From an uncultured Shewanella sp. (GTDB lineage Bacteria > Pseudomonadota > Gammaproteobacteria > Enterobacterales > Shewanellaceae): DNA of 61,443 nt. The notes below the pieces were generated by a model, which searched no databases, was not told the origin of the DNA, and saw nothing but the letters and a program-made list of their open reading frames with translations. Position numbers and translations under genes: made by a program. The stretch covers positions 1 to 61,443 of the forward strand of contig NZ_CANLKR010000030.1 of the NCBI RefSeq assembly GCF_947491715.1, given 5' to 3'. Below, one piece after another: positions 42,124-51,231 of this stretch. The first letter of the stretch is position 1. Each line of letters opens with the position of its first letter.

Positions 42124-43554
42124 TTACTTTTTCTTTTTTGCCTTAGGGTTTGGCAGATCAGTAATTGAACCTTCATAGACTTCAGCCGCTAAGCCAACTG
42201 ATTCATGTAAGGTTGGATGAGCATGGATAGTTAACGCTAAATCTTCTGCATCACAACCCATTTCAATGGCTAAACCAATTTCACCTAATAGCTCGCCACC
42301 ATTCACACCGACAACAGCACCACCAATCACGCGATGAGTCTCTTTATCGAAGATAAGTTTAGTCATACCTTCGCTGGCATCTGATGCAATCGCACGGCCA
42401 CTCGCAGCCCATGGGAAGTTAGCCGTTTCATAAGCAATACCTTGCTCTTTGGCTTCTTTCTCTGTCAAACCAACCCAAGCTACTTCAGGCGCAGTATAAG
42501 CAATGGATGGGATCACTTTTGGATCGAAGAAATGCTTAAGACCTGAGATCACTTCAGCAGCAACATGCGCTTCGTGAACCGCTTTATGTGCCAACATAGG
42601 TTGACCCACGATATCACCAATCGCGTAAATATGCGGCACATTAGTGCGCAATTGCTTATCAACATTGATAAAGCCACGCTCATCAACATTTACGCCCGCT
42701 TTATCAGCATCTAAAGACTTACCGTTAGGCGTACGACCAATCGCCACTAATACTGCATCATAACGTACAGGATCGCTAGGTGCACCCTTGCCTTCCATTG
42801 ACACATAGATACCATCATCTTTTGCTTCAACGGCTGTGACTTTGGTTTGCAACATTAAGTTAAATCTGTCTTTAACTTGCTTAGTGTAGTTACGAACAAT
42901 ATCTTTATCGGCGGCAGGAATAAGTTGATCGAGCATTTCCACGACATCAATTTGGCTGCCTAGAGACGAGTAAACCGTGCCCATTTCTAGACCAATGATC
43001 CCCCCACCCATAACCAGCAGCTTACCTGGCACTTCTTTGAGCTCTAATGCATCCGTAGAATCCCAAATACGGGGATCTTCATGAGGAATGAAAGGTAATT
43101 GAATAGGACGAGAACCTGCAGCAATAATGGCATTTTCAAACTGGACAAGAGTCACAGTACCATCTTTTGCGGTCACTTCAAGTGTATTAGGACCAGTAAA
43201 CTTACCTAAACCTTGTACAGTATTCACTTTACGCATTTTAGACATGCCAGCGAGTCCGCCAGTCAACTGTCCAACCACTTTTTCTTTAAAGCCACGAAGT
43301 TTATCTAAATCAATCTGTGGCTCACCAAAAGACACACCATGATGAGCGACTTCTTTCGCTTCTTCTATCACTTTAGATATGTGTAATAAGGCTTTAGATG
43401 GGATACAGCCAACGTTTAAGCAAACACCACCTAAGGTGTCAAAACGTTCAACTATGACAGTCTCTAGACCTAAATCGGCTGCGCGAAAGGCTGCTGAATA
43501 ACCGCCTGGGCCTGCGCCTAGTACGACGACCTGAGTTTTGATTTCGTTACTCAT
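42124..43554 (-). CDS. lpdA: Dihydrolipoyl dehydrogenase (E3)
   Basis: A 476-aa FAD enzyme that reoxidises dihydrolipoamide with NAD+ for pyruvate and 2-oxoglutarate dehydrogenases and glycine cleavage. The ATG at 43554 (MSNEIKTQVVVLGAGPGGYS) has GAGGAAAAC immediately upstream. The FAD Rossmann motif is GAGPGGYSAA, the redox disulfide GGVCLNVGCIPSKALL, the NAD motif MGGGIIGLEMGTV, and the C-terminal His-Glu catalytic pair TIHAHPTLHESVG. It follows aceF after 166 bp that include a terminator-like hairpin and an independent promoter, so lpdA is probably transcribed both with and apart from aceEF, as in E. coli. Confidence 0.98.
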   Translation of the reverse strand: MSNEIKTQVVVLGAGPGGYSAAFRAADLGLETVIVERFDTLGGVCLNVGCIPSKALLHISKVIEEAKEVAHHGVSFGEPQIDLDKLRGFKEKVVGQLTGGLAGMSKMRKVNTVQGLGKFTGPNTLEVTAKDGTVTLVQFENAIIAAGSRPIQLPFIPHEDPRIWDSTDALELKEVPGKLLVMGGGIIGLEMGTVYSSLGSQIDVVEMLDQLIPAADKDIVRNYTKQVKDRFNLMLQTKVTAVEAKDDGIYVSMEGKGAPSDPVRYDAVLVAIGRTPNGKSLDADKAGVNVDERGFINVDKQLRTNVPHIYAIGDIVGQPMLAHKAVHEAHVAAEVISGLKHFFDPKVIPSIAYTAPEVAWVGLTEKEAKEQGIAYETANFPWAASGRAIASDASEGMTKLIFDKETHRVIGGAVVGVNGGELLGEIGLAIEMGCDAEDLALTIHAHPTLHESVGLAAEVYEGSITDLPNPKAKKKK

Positions 43555-43640
43555 GTTTTCCTCTATTCTTCTCATTACGTTGACGGCACCAAAGATCTGA
43601 TATCGACATTTAGATATTGCTAAATCTTGTAGGGTGGCCG

Positions 43641-43670
43641 CATTTTAACCTGTGTTTGATACTGATCACA
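43641..43670 (-). promoter_or_regulatory. Candidate lpdA promoter with FNR/CRP-like site
   Basis: Minus strand: TTGTGA, 17 bp, TTAAAA, 90 bp before the lpdA ATG. Overlapping the -35 is GTGATcagtATCAA (plus 43656-43669), nine of ten matches to the FNR half-site consensus TTGAT-N4-ATCAA and similar to a CRP site. This suggests oxygen- or carbon-responsive control through EtrA or CRP (inference). Confidence 0.4.
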
Positions 43671-43687
43671 ATCTTTGACTGAGTATT

Positions 43688-43718
43688 AAAAAGGCGACCC
43701 TAGTCGAGTCGCCTTTTT
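43688..43718 (-). terminator. Terminator between aceF and lpdA
   Basis: AAAAAGGCGAC (43688-43698) pairs with GTCGCCTTTTT (43708-43718), T runs on both strands, starting three bp past the aceF stop. It should limit read-through into lpdA. Confidence 0.85.
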
Positions 43719-43720
43719 TT

Positions 43721-45619
43721 CTATAAAATCAAGGTGCGAATGTCAGATAAACACCCATTTAAATATGTAACAAAACGCGCACCATCAGCACCATCGATAA
43801 CACGATGATCATAACTCAGTGATAATGGTAACATTAGCCTTGGCATGAAATCGCTACCGTTCCACACAGGCTTCATTTCAGACTTAGACACACCTAGAAT
43901 AGCCACTTCAGGTGCATTCACAATCGGTGTAAAGGCCGTACCGCCTAATCCACCTAAGCTAGAAATGGTAAAACAACCACCTTGCATGTCTGCCGCAGTA
44001 AGCTTACCTTGACGCGCCTTCTTAGACACCACCATCAACTCAGCTGACAGTTCATGAATGCCTTTTTTATTCACATCTTTAAAGACAGGAACCACTAGGC
44101 CATTTGGCGTATCAACGGCAATGCCAATGTTCACGTACTTCTTCAAAATCAGGCTTTCACCATCTTCCGATAAAGAAGAGTTAAAGTTAGGGAAAGCTTC
44201 TAATGCCTTGGCAGCCGCTTTCATGATAAACACCAAAGGGGTGATCTTCATGCCTGAATCTTTCTTCGCTTCCGCGGCATTTTGCGCCTTACGGAAAGCT
44301 TCTAATTCAGTAATATCAGCATTATCCCACTGAGTAACATGAGGAATTTTCACCCAATTACGGTGCAGATTCGCGCCAGATATTTTTTGAATTTTAGACA
44401 GTGGCTTAATTTCAGTTTCACCAAACTTACTAAAGTTCACTTTTGGCCATGCCAACAAGCCTAACTCTGAACCTTGTGCTTGCCCTGTAGGGGCTTTGCC
44501 TGATTCGACTTGCTTAACCGCAGCTTTAACGTAATTTTGTACGTCTTCTTTGAGTACGCGATTCTTACGGCCTGTTCCTTTCACCTTCGCAAGGTTCACA
44601 CCAAATTCACGTGCTAAACGACGAATCACTGGCGATGCATGGGCATATTCTTTGTTTTCAACAAAGTCATTACTCGATGCGCTCTGAGTTTGCGGCGCAG
44701 ACGTCGTTGGTGTTACAGGCGCTGTTGGCGTGGCAACAGCAGCCGCTTGAGGGGCCGGCGCTGCGCCTTCCACTTCAAACACCATGATCAATGAACCTGT
44801 AGAGACTTTATCACCCACAGCCACTTTAATGTCAGTCACTTTACCGGCAAAAGGTGCAGGCACTTCCATTGACGCTTTATCGCCCTCAACGGTGAGTATT
44901 GCTTGCTCTTCTGCTATAACATCACCAATAGCGACCATGATTTCAGTCACTTCGACTTCATCACCGCCAATGTCTGGAACATTCACATCTTTCGCGCCTG
45001 AAGCCGCTTGCGTCACTGGCGCTGCTGGAGTAGAAGCAACAGGTGCAGGGGTTTCAACTTGAACACTCTGACCACCAGCAATTTCAAATACCATGATCAA
45101 AGAGCCTGTCGATACTTTATCGCCTTGACTGACTTTAATGTCTTTCACTACACCGGCTTGTGGTGCAGGCACTTCCATTGAGGCTTTATCGCCTTCAACA
45201 GTCAATAATGCTTGCTCTTCTGTGACGGTTTCGCCGACAACCACTAAAATCTCAGTCACTTCAACTTCGTCACCACCGATATCCGGCACGAAAATGTCTT
45301 GTAACGCGCTGGTTGTCACTTGAGGAGCCGCTTCAGCAGCAACCTCAACTGCAGGGGTATTAACCACTTCAGTTTCTTGTGTACCTGCATCAGCCTCAAA
45401 CACCATAATGAATGAGCCAGTTTCGACTTTGTCACCCACAATGACTTTAATCTCTTTCACGACACCCGCTTGTGGAGCTGGCACTTCCATCGCAGCTTTA
45501 TCGCCTTCGACAGAAATCAACGCCTGTTCTAACTCAACAGTATCACCGACATTAACCAAAATCTCAGTGACTTCAACCTCATCAGCACCAATATCCGGTA
45601 CATTAATTTCGATTGTCAT
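43721..45619 (-). CDS. aceF: Pyruvate dehydrogenase dihydrolipoyllysine acetyltransferase (E2)
   Basis: A 632-aa core subunit of the pyruvate dehydrogenase complex, passing acetyl groups from E1 to CoA. It has three tandem lipoyl domains (about 2-74, 107-180 and 207-280), each with the lipoylated Lys in a VEGDKA(A/S)MEVPAP motif, joined by Ala/Pro/Thr-rich flexible linkers. A peripheral subunit-binding domain (about 327-363, ASPVIRRLAREFGVN) and the catalytic domain follow, with active-site His605 in DHRVIDGADG. Three lipoyl domains equals the E. coli arrangement. The ATG lies 12 bp past the aceE stop, so the two are cotranscribed. The near-identical lipoyl repeats are an internal DNA repeat as well. 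Confidence 0.98.
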   Translation of the reverse strand: MTIEINVPDIGADEVEVTEILVNVGDTVELEQALISVEGDKAAMEVPAPQAGVVKEIKVIVGDKVETGSFIMVFEADAGTQETEVVNTPAVEVAAEAAPQVTTSALQDIFVPDIGGDEVEVTEILVVVGETVTEEQALLTVEGDKASMEVPAPQAGVVKDIKVSQGDKVSTGSLIMVFEIAGGQSVQVETPAPVASTPAAPVTQAASGAKDVNVPDIGGDEVEVTEIMVAIGDVIAEEQAILTVEGDKASMEVPAPFAGKVTDIKVAVGDKVSTGSLIMVFEVEGAAPAPQAAAVATPTAPVTPTTSAPQTQSASSNDFVENKEYAHASPVIRRLAREFGVNLAKVKGTGRKNRVLKEDVQNYVKAAVKQVESGKAPTGQAQGSELGLLAWPKVNFSKFGETEIKPLSKIQKISGANLHRNWVKIPHVTQWDNADITELEAFRKAQNAAEAKKDSGMKITPLVFIMKAAAKALEAFPNFNSSLSEDGESLILKKYVNIGIAVDTPNGLVVPVFKDVNKKGIHELSAELMVVSKKARQGKLTAADMQGGCFTISSLGGLGGTAFTPIVNAPEVAILGVSKSEMKPVWNGSDFMPRLMLPLSLSYDHRVIDGADGARFVTYLNGCLSDIRTLIL

Positions 45620-45631
45620 TCTTTTTGCCTC

Positions 45632-48292
45632 TTATGCGTAAAGTGGATTGCGCTTATCTGCATCAATATCAAACTTAGCGATAGCGTCGCTAACCACACT
45701 GGCTTCTATCTCACCTGTTTTCGCTAATTCAGATAAAGCCGCAACAACGACATAACCTGCATTCACTTCAAAGTGACGACGCAAATTCTCGCGGCTGTCT
45801 GAACGGCCAAATCCATCCGTACCCAATACTTTAAATGATTGAGCCGGAACAAAAGCACGCACTTGCTCAGCATAGTTTTTCATGTAATCGGTCGCCGCAA
45901 TGGCTGGCGCTGAGCTCATCACTTGTGCAAGGTAAGACACTTTAGGCGTCTCTGTCGGATGCAACATGTTATAACGCTCAACATCTTGTCCTTCACGTGT
46001 AATTTCATTAAATGACGTTACTGAGAAGACATCAGAACCAACACCGTACTCTTCACTGAGAATTTGCGCCGCTTTGCGTACTTCATTCATGATAGTACCC
46101 GAGCTCATTAACTGCACTTGCTTAGTGCCTGCATAAGACTCAAGCTTATAAATCCCTTTACGAATACCTTCCTCTGCACCTTCAGGCATCGCTGGCATGG
46201 CGTAGTTTTCATTCATTACCGTTAAGTAATAAAAGACATTTTCTTGCTCACCATACATACGGCGAATACCATCTTGCATGATGACTGCCACTTCATAAGC
46301 AAATGTGGGATCATAAGAGACACAGTTAGGCACAGTGTTCGCAAGAATATGACTATGACCATCTTCATGCTGTAGACCTTCACCATTTAAGGTTGTACGG
46401 CCAGCCGTTGCCCCCAGTAAGAAGCCACGAGCCTGCTGATCGCCCGCCATCCAAGCCATATCACCTACACGTTGGAAACCAAACATAGAATAATAAATAT
46501 AGAATGGGATCATAGGAAGGTCGTTAGTACTGTATGACGTTGCCGCTGCCACCCAAGATGACATTGCCCCTAACTCATTAATCCCTTCTTGTAAAACCTG
46601 ACCTGAAGTGGCTTCTTTGTAGTAAGACACAACACCTCTGTCTTCAGGTGTGTATTCTTGACCATGAGGATTGTAAATACCAATTTGACGGAATAAGCCT
46701 TCCATACCAAAAGTACGCGCTTCATCAGCAATGATAGGCACTACATTTTTACCAATATTTTTATTTTTCAACAAAATATTGAGCGTTCTAACAAACGCCA
46801 TCGTCGTAGAAATATCACGTTTCTGTGCTTCTAATAACGGCTTAAACTCTTCAACTTCAGGCACAATCAATGCTTGAGTGAAATTAGGCAAACGTTGTGG
46901 CGTGTAGCCATGCAATGCTTGACGGCGAGCATGTAAATATTCGAACTCTTTTGAACCTTCCTCAAGCTTCACATAAGAGAGATTATCCACATCTCCATCA
47001 GAAATTAAATGTTCTAAGCCAAGACGTGAACGCAACTGACGCACATGGCTCATGTCCATTTTCTTCACTTGGTGAGCAATGTTCTTCCCTTCAGCAGCAT
47101 CACCCATGCCATAACCTTTAACGGTCTTAGCGAGGATCACGGTCGGCTTACCTTTGGTATCCTGCGCATTTTTAAATGCCGCATACAACTTAGAGGACTG
47201 ATGACCACCACGCTTAAGCTCAAAAATTTGCGCATCAGTCATGTCAGCAACTAAGGCCGCCGTTTCTGGGTACTTACCAAAGAAATGCTCACGAACATAA
47301 GCACCGTCTTTCGACTTGAAGGTTTGATAGTCACCATCAAGGGTTTCGTTCATTAACTGTAACAATTTACCGGAATGGTCTTTCGCTAACAGTGAATCCC
47401 AGTTATTACCCCAGATGACTTTGACGACATTCCAACCCGCACCTTTAAACAGGCCTTCGAGTTCTTGAATAATTTTACCGTTACCCATCACAGGGCCATC
47501 GAGACGCTGTAGATTACAGTTCACTAAGAAACATAAGTTATCTAACTTTTCACGGGCAGCAAAAGAAATCGCACCACGCGACTCAGGCTCATCCATCTCG
47601 CCGTCACCTAAGAAAGCATATACGCGTTGAGCACTGGTATCTTTCATGCCGCGACCATCAAGGTACTTAAGAAAGCGAGCTTGATAAATAGCAGAAATAG
47701 GACCTAAGCCCATAGACACAGTCGGGAACTGCCAAAATTCAGGCATTAATTTAGGATGCGGATAAGATGGGATCCCTTTTCCGTCCACTTCTTGACGGAA
47801 ATTATCTAACTGCTCTTCCGTTAAACGTCCTTCTACAAAAGCACGAGAATAAATACCAGGAGAAATATGCCCTTGATAATAAACTAAATCACCACCATCA
47901 ACCTCATTCGGCGCACGGAAGAAGTGGTTAAAACACACTTCATAGAAAGCAGCCGATGACTGAAAAGATGCCATGTGTCCGCCCAACTCGAGATCTTTTT
48001 TCGAGGCGCGCAACACGATCATGATGGCATTCCAACGAATAATAGAGCGAATACGGTGCTCTAACGTCGTATCACCTGGATAAGCAGGTTCTTGTGATGC
48101 TGGAATGGTATTGATGTAATTGGTCGTGATGCCTGTAGGCATATCCACACCATCTAAGCGTGCTTTATCAAGTACTTGCTCTAGTAAATATTGTGCACGT
48201 TCAACACCCTCTTCACGAACAACTGACTCTAACGCCGCTAGCCATTCTTGGGTCTCAGATGGATCTAAATCTTGTAGCATATGTTCAGACAT
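45632..48292 (-). CDS. aceE: Pyruvate dehydrogenase E1, homodimeric type
   Basis: An 886-aa thiamine-diphosphate enzyme that decarboxylates pyruvate and acetylates the E2 lipoyl arms; length matches E. coli AceE (887). The start ATG at 48292 (MSEHMLQDLDPSETQEWLAA) has AAGGAC seven bases upstream. The TPP/Mg motif GDGEMDEPESRGAISFAARE plus NCNLQRLDGPV is intact, as is the active-site region FFGKYPETAALV. It sits downstream of pdhR with a 120-bp gap and upstream of aceF by 12 bp. Repression by PdhR and relief by pyruvate is family knowledge, and the operator is visible upstream of pdhR. Confidence 0.98.
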   Translation of the reverse strand: MSEHMLQDLDPSETQEWLAALESVVREEGVERAQYLLEQVLDKARLDGVDMPTGITTNYINTIPASQEPAYPGDTTLEHRIRSIIRWNAIMIVLRASKKDLELGGHMASFQSSAAFYEVCFNHFFRAPNEVDGGDLVYYQGHISPGIYSRAFVEGRLTEEQLDNFRQEVDGKGIPSYPHPKLMPEFWQFPTVSMGLGPISAIYQARFLKYLDGRGMKDTSAQRVYAFLGDGEMDEPESRGAISFAAREKLDNLCFLVNCNLQRLDGPVMGNGKIIQELEGLFKGAGWNVVKVIWGNNWDSLLAKDHSGKLLQLMNETLDGDYQTFKSKDGAYVREHFFGKYPETAALVADMTDAQIFELKRGGHQSSKLYAAFKNAQDTKGKPTVILAKTVKGYGMGDAAEGKNIAHQVKKMDMSHVRQLRSRLGLEHLISDGDVDNLSYVKLEEGSKEFEYLHARRQALHGYTPQRLPNFTQALIVPEVEEFKPLLEAQKRDISTTMAFVRTLNILLKNKNIGKNVVPIIADEARTFGMEGLFRQIGIYNPHGQEYTPEDRGVVSYYKEATSGQVLQEGINELGAMSSWVAAATSYSTNDLPMIPFYIYYSMFGFQRVGDMAWMAGDQQARGFLLGATAGRTTLNGEGLQHEDGHSHILANTVPNCVSYDPTFAYEVAVIMQDGIRRMYGEQENVFYYLTVMNENYAMPAMPEGAEEGIRKGIYKLESYAGTKQVQLMSSGTIMNEVRKAAQILSEEYGVGSDVFSVTSFNEITREGQDVERYNMLHPTETPKVSYLAQVMSSAPAIAATDYMKNYAEQVRAFVPAQSFKVLGTDGFGRSDSRENLRRHFEVNAGYVVVAALSELAKTGEIEASVVSDAIAKFDIDADKRNPLYA

Positions 48293-48412
48293 GACACTGT
48301 CCTTTCCTATATACAGGGTTATCATTGGAAAATCAGTTAAGCTTGGTTACCCAAACCCTTTGGAAACACTGCATTAAATTTGCATCACATTTCCAAGTAA
48401 CTTGAATATCAA

Positions 48413-49165
48413 CTAATTTTCGCTCTTTAAACGGCGCAAACTACGCTGCAACCGACTATCTTCTTCCCGCACAGAGAGCATGACTTCTTCAATGTAGCTC
48501 AAATGCTCATTAGAAGCCGCTCTTGCTGCATCGGGATCGCGACGAACAATGGCCGCCAATAAGGCTCGCCTATGTTCATTTGCCATCGTCGAGGCTTCTT
48601 CTCGACGACGAAGCAACGCCAAATTCTGTTCCACATTCTTATGCAGCACAGGCGTCAAACTTAAAATTAAATGCAGCATTGCCACATTATGAGACGCTTC
48701 AGCGACAGCACGATGAAATTGCACAATCGCACCGGCTTGCTCACTAATCTCATCTGCAGCCTCTACTTCCATTATAGAGCGCTTAATATTTTGCATGTCG
48801 GCATCCGTACCTCGTAATGCCGCAAAATATGCCATCATGCCTTCTGTAGCATGACGAAATTCTAGCAGATCATACTGACTTTCAGAGTCATTATGCATCA
48901 GCTCAACAATCGGGTCCGCCAAACTTTGCCAAAGCTGTTGCTTGACATAAGTGCCACCGCCTTGTCGACGTAATAACAAACCTTTCGCTTCAAGCTTTTG
49001 AATTGCTTCTCGCAATGAAGGGCGAGACACTTCAAACTGCAAGGCTAATTCTCGCTCGGGGGGTAACTTTTGCCCAGGTTGAATGCTTCCTTCCAAGATC
49101 ATTTGCTCTAATTGGCTCATGATCACATCTGAAATTTTTGGCTGGTTTATTTTACTATAAGCCAT
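48413..49165 (-). CDS. pdhR: Pyruvate dehydrogenase complex repressor (GntR/FadR subfamily)
   Basis: A 250-aa GntR-family repressor whose DNA binding is relieved by pyruvate. N-terminal winged helix about 5-75 (LPPERELALQFEVSRPSLRE) and a helical FCD effector domain behind it (FHRAVAEASHNVAMLHLIL metal/ligand His region). The start ATG at 49165 (MAYSKINQPKISDVIMSQLE) is chosen because the alternative ATG at 49183 lies only 2 bp from the operator; AAAGG is close to the chosen ATG (3 nt), so some uncertainty remains. It is first in the pdhR-aceE-aceF direction and autoregulated through the operator at 49186-49206. Confidence 0.95.
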   Translation of the reverse strand: MAYSKINQPKISDVIMSQLEQMILEGSIQPGQKLPPERELALQFEVSRPSLREAIQKLEAKGLLLRRQGGGTYVKQQLWQSLADPIVELMHNDSESQYDLLEFRHATEGMMAYFAALRGTDADMQNIKRSIMEVEAADEISEQAGAIVQFHRAVAEASHNVAMLHLILSLTPVLHKNVEQNLALLRRREEASTMANEHRRALLAAIVRRDPDAARAASNEHLSYIEEVMLSVREEDSRLQRSLRRLKSEN

Positions 49166-49185
49166 CGGCCTTTCAGCTCCCATTG

Positions 49186-49206
49186 TAAATTGGTCTTACC
49201 AATTTA
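49186..49206. promoter_or_regulatory. PdhR operator
   Basis: TAAATTGGT (49186-49194), CTT, ACCAATTTA (49198-49206): perfect 9-bp arms that contain the known PdhR consensus ATTGGTNNNACCAAT. It lies 20 bp before the pdhR ATG and adjoins a TAAATT -10-like hexamer on the minus strand, so binding would block transcription. Confidence 0.85.
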
Positions 49207-49501
49207 AATAAATTGAGCAAACTTTAGCAAATCAAGGTTTATATGTCCAGCCAACTAAAAGTAGATGAAATGGGACGCAATTACAGGAGAATAACTGACA
49301 CAGGTCGAGAAAGGGGCCCGACCATTATACTTAATGAAGACAAAGAAACTCTACATATTTGATTATTAATACAATTAACTAAAAACACTTGATTAACCTA
49401 AAACATCAAATACTTAAAAATCACTCATACTAATAAACAAATATAAAAATGAGATCCCTAAGGAGTTCCCATTAATTGAGTAAGACTCAAAATAACGGCT
49501 C
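49207..49501. other. Intergenic region between pdhR promoter and ampE
   Basis: Nearly 300 bp without a gene. It includes the pdhR promoter (minus strand) and a small inverted repeat GGTCG/CGACC (49303-49307 and 49319-49323) around a GGGGCCC core. No other feature is seen. Confidence 0.4.
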
Positions 49502-50353
49502 TTATTTAATCACCCCAAAGATTGTCAGCAGGGCAACGATAATAATCAGTAGAATAAAATTGCGTTTACTTAATTGCAATAGTGCCAGAGTCGCTTGAAC
49601 ACAAACCGATTCTTTGGACTCATGCGGTACAGTTTCTGCCGCCATCGCCACTTTAGTGACCATATCTCTTGCGGAACATTTAATATCCATCGCTGTCGAT
49701 AACCACATAGAAACCCCTTGGTTAAATTTGCCGCTTAATACATAGCCAAATGCGAAAATACGACTTGGGATCCAATCGAGTACAAATAACAAGCAGTCAA
49801 TCCAAGGTAAATTCAACCCATTACGTTTATTTAAATCACTGTAAAACCTAGCAGTGCCATAAAATAATGCCCCTATGGGTCCACAAACAATCAGATAAAG
49901 TGCAATAGCACCGAAGTAACGATAATTAATCCATGCAACGCTTTGCCCCACTTTTGCCCCTAATTCATACTCAGTCACAGCCTCAAGGTTCTGATTAGGT
50001 TCTAATTCTTCAGCGTGGTGAAAGCACCCCTGCACATCATCTCGGCAAGCAGACTGCATATAATCTTTAAACGCTTTTCTTTGATCTTGATGACTGAAAC
50101 AAATAACAGCCACGATTAACCATAACAGTAAATTTAAACTACCCCAGAGAAAATCGCTGATCAACCAGCTGATCAAGGCTACTACTAACGCAGGAAATAT
50201 CACCGCCAGTACTAACATAACTTTTGATTTTAACTGTTCATCGCCAAATAGCATTCCATGATAACGTGCCATCAGGGGGTTAAACTGCCAAAAAGCTGGC
50301 AAGATTTGAAAACGTTCAATCAAAATTGCCACTAATAATACAAATAGTGTCAT
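49502..50353 (-). CDS. ampE: AmpE, inner-membrane AmpD-operon protein
   Basis: A 283-aa polytopic protein of the AmpE/CobD-CbiB-like family, encoded with ampD and implicated in beta-lactamase induction signalling; its exact activity is unsettled. The start at 50353 (MTLFVLLVAILIERFQILPA) has AGGTAGCG before it and matches E. coli AmpE's MTLF start; the longer frame is not needed. Several hydrophobic helices occur (first about 1-18; then near 50-85, 140-170 and at the C-terminus FILLIIIVALLTIFGVI), with family residues ERF and WINYRYFGAIALY. It follows ampD on the same strand (117-bp gap). Confidence 0.92.
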   Translation of the reverse strand: MTLFVLLVAILIERFQILPAFWQFNPLMARYHGMLFGDEQLKSKVMLVLAVIFPALVVALISWLISDFLWGSLNLLLWLIVAVICFSHQDQRKAFKDYMQSACRDDVQGCFHHAEELEPNQNLEAVTEYELGAKVGQSVAWINYRYFGAIALYLIVCGPIGALFYGTARFYSDLNKRNGLNLPWIDCLLFVLDWIPSRIFAFGYVLSGKFNQGVSMWLSTAMDIKCSARDMVTKVAMAAETVPHESKESVCVQATLALLQLSKRNFILLIIIVALLTIFGVIK

Positions 50354-50470
50354 AACGCTACCTATCCCATAGAAACTACGATCCAATGAGCCATTTTGCT
50401 ATTATCATTTCACAAGCACATCTGACTCATTTAGCCCGTAGAGCAAGTTGATTAAAATAGATTATTAAGT

Positions 50471-51073
50471 TCATGACGACATTACGCCCGTCAAATAACG
50501 TTTCCAGTCAAAACTCTGCCCTGGATCGGTTTTTCGCTTTGGCGCAATATCACAATGTCCAACAATCCGTTCTTTATTCAGTTTAGAATAAACTTTCATT
50601 AATGTGTTGCTAAGCGCAATCAAAGTACAATATTGTTCATCCGTATAAGCGATATCATCCGTGCCTTCCAGCTCAATCCCTAATGCAAAATCATTACAGT
50701 TTTCCCGTCCCTCAAACATTGACACACCAGCATGCCAAGCTCTGTCATCACAAGACACATACTGAACAAGCTCACCGTCTCGACGAATGAGAAAATGTGC
50801 CGATACCTTAAGCCCTTCAAGCGCTTGAAAGCTCATATCGTCATCGCAATTAAGACAGCCCAAGAATAAGTGATCAATATAAGGTAAGCCAAAGCAACCT
50901 GCGGGTAAGCTAATATTATGCACAACCAATAAGCTCACCTCACCATAGGGTCTGGCATTAAAATGAGGAGAATTGACACGCCGAGCAACACTCACCCAAC
51001 CCTGTTCAACTTGATATTGAATTGACTCCTTCACTGTCGTTAACTGAGTAGCAACTTTATTTAAGTCAGACAT
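50471..51073 (-). CDS. ampD: 1,6-anhydro-N-acetylmuramyl-L-alanine amidase AmpD
   Basis: A 200-aa cytosolic zinc amidase that cleaves the stem peptide from anhydromuropeptides during cell-wall recycling, thereby keeping AmpR in its repressing state. Zinc ligands are the His in LLVVHNISLPAG, the His in IVGHCDIAPKR and the Asp in KTDPGQSFDW; the catalytic Glu is in GIELEGTDD. The start is chosen at 51073 (MSDLNKVATQ); another ATG lies at 51085 and the family core (E. coli is 183 aa) begins around QVEQGWVSVARRVNSPHF, so the N-terminal extension of about 17 residues is uncertain. It is divergent from nadC and upstream of ampE. Confidence 0.95.
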   Translation of the reverse strand: MSDLNKVATQLTTVKESIQYQVEQGWVSVARRVNSPHFNARPYGEVSLLVVHNISLPAGCFGLPYIDHLFLGCLNCDDDMSFQALEGLKVSAHFLIRRDGELVQYVSCDDRAWHAGVSMFEGRENCNDFALGIELEGTDDIAYTDEQYCTLIALSNTLMKVYSKLNKERIVGHCDIAPKRKTDPGQSFDWKRYLTGVMSS

Positions 51074-51231
51074 GAAAAAAACCATGATAATTTTAAATGA
51101 CTCTATCAATATTCCTCTCATAAGACAAAGTAAAAAGGCGAATAAATCTGCCTGAACTCAAATCAATTCTATGCTACTCTAAAGCCAATATTTCGCCTTC
51201 AAATGCTTGAATACAGCAAGGACATTTCATC

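Noticed and set aside
44800..45600. Internal repeats in aceF as a recombination hot spot or mobile repeat
   Set aside because: They are the three homologous lipoyl domains, normal for this family.
48343..48355. TTGGTTACCCAAA before aceE as a second PdhR site
   Set aside because: Only a degenerate match to the ATTGGT-N3-ACCAAT consensus; the clear operator is the one before pdhR.
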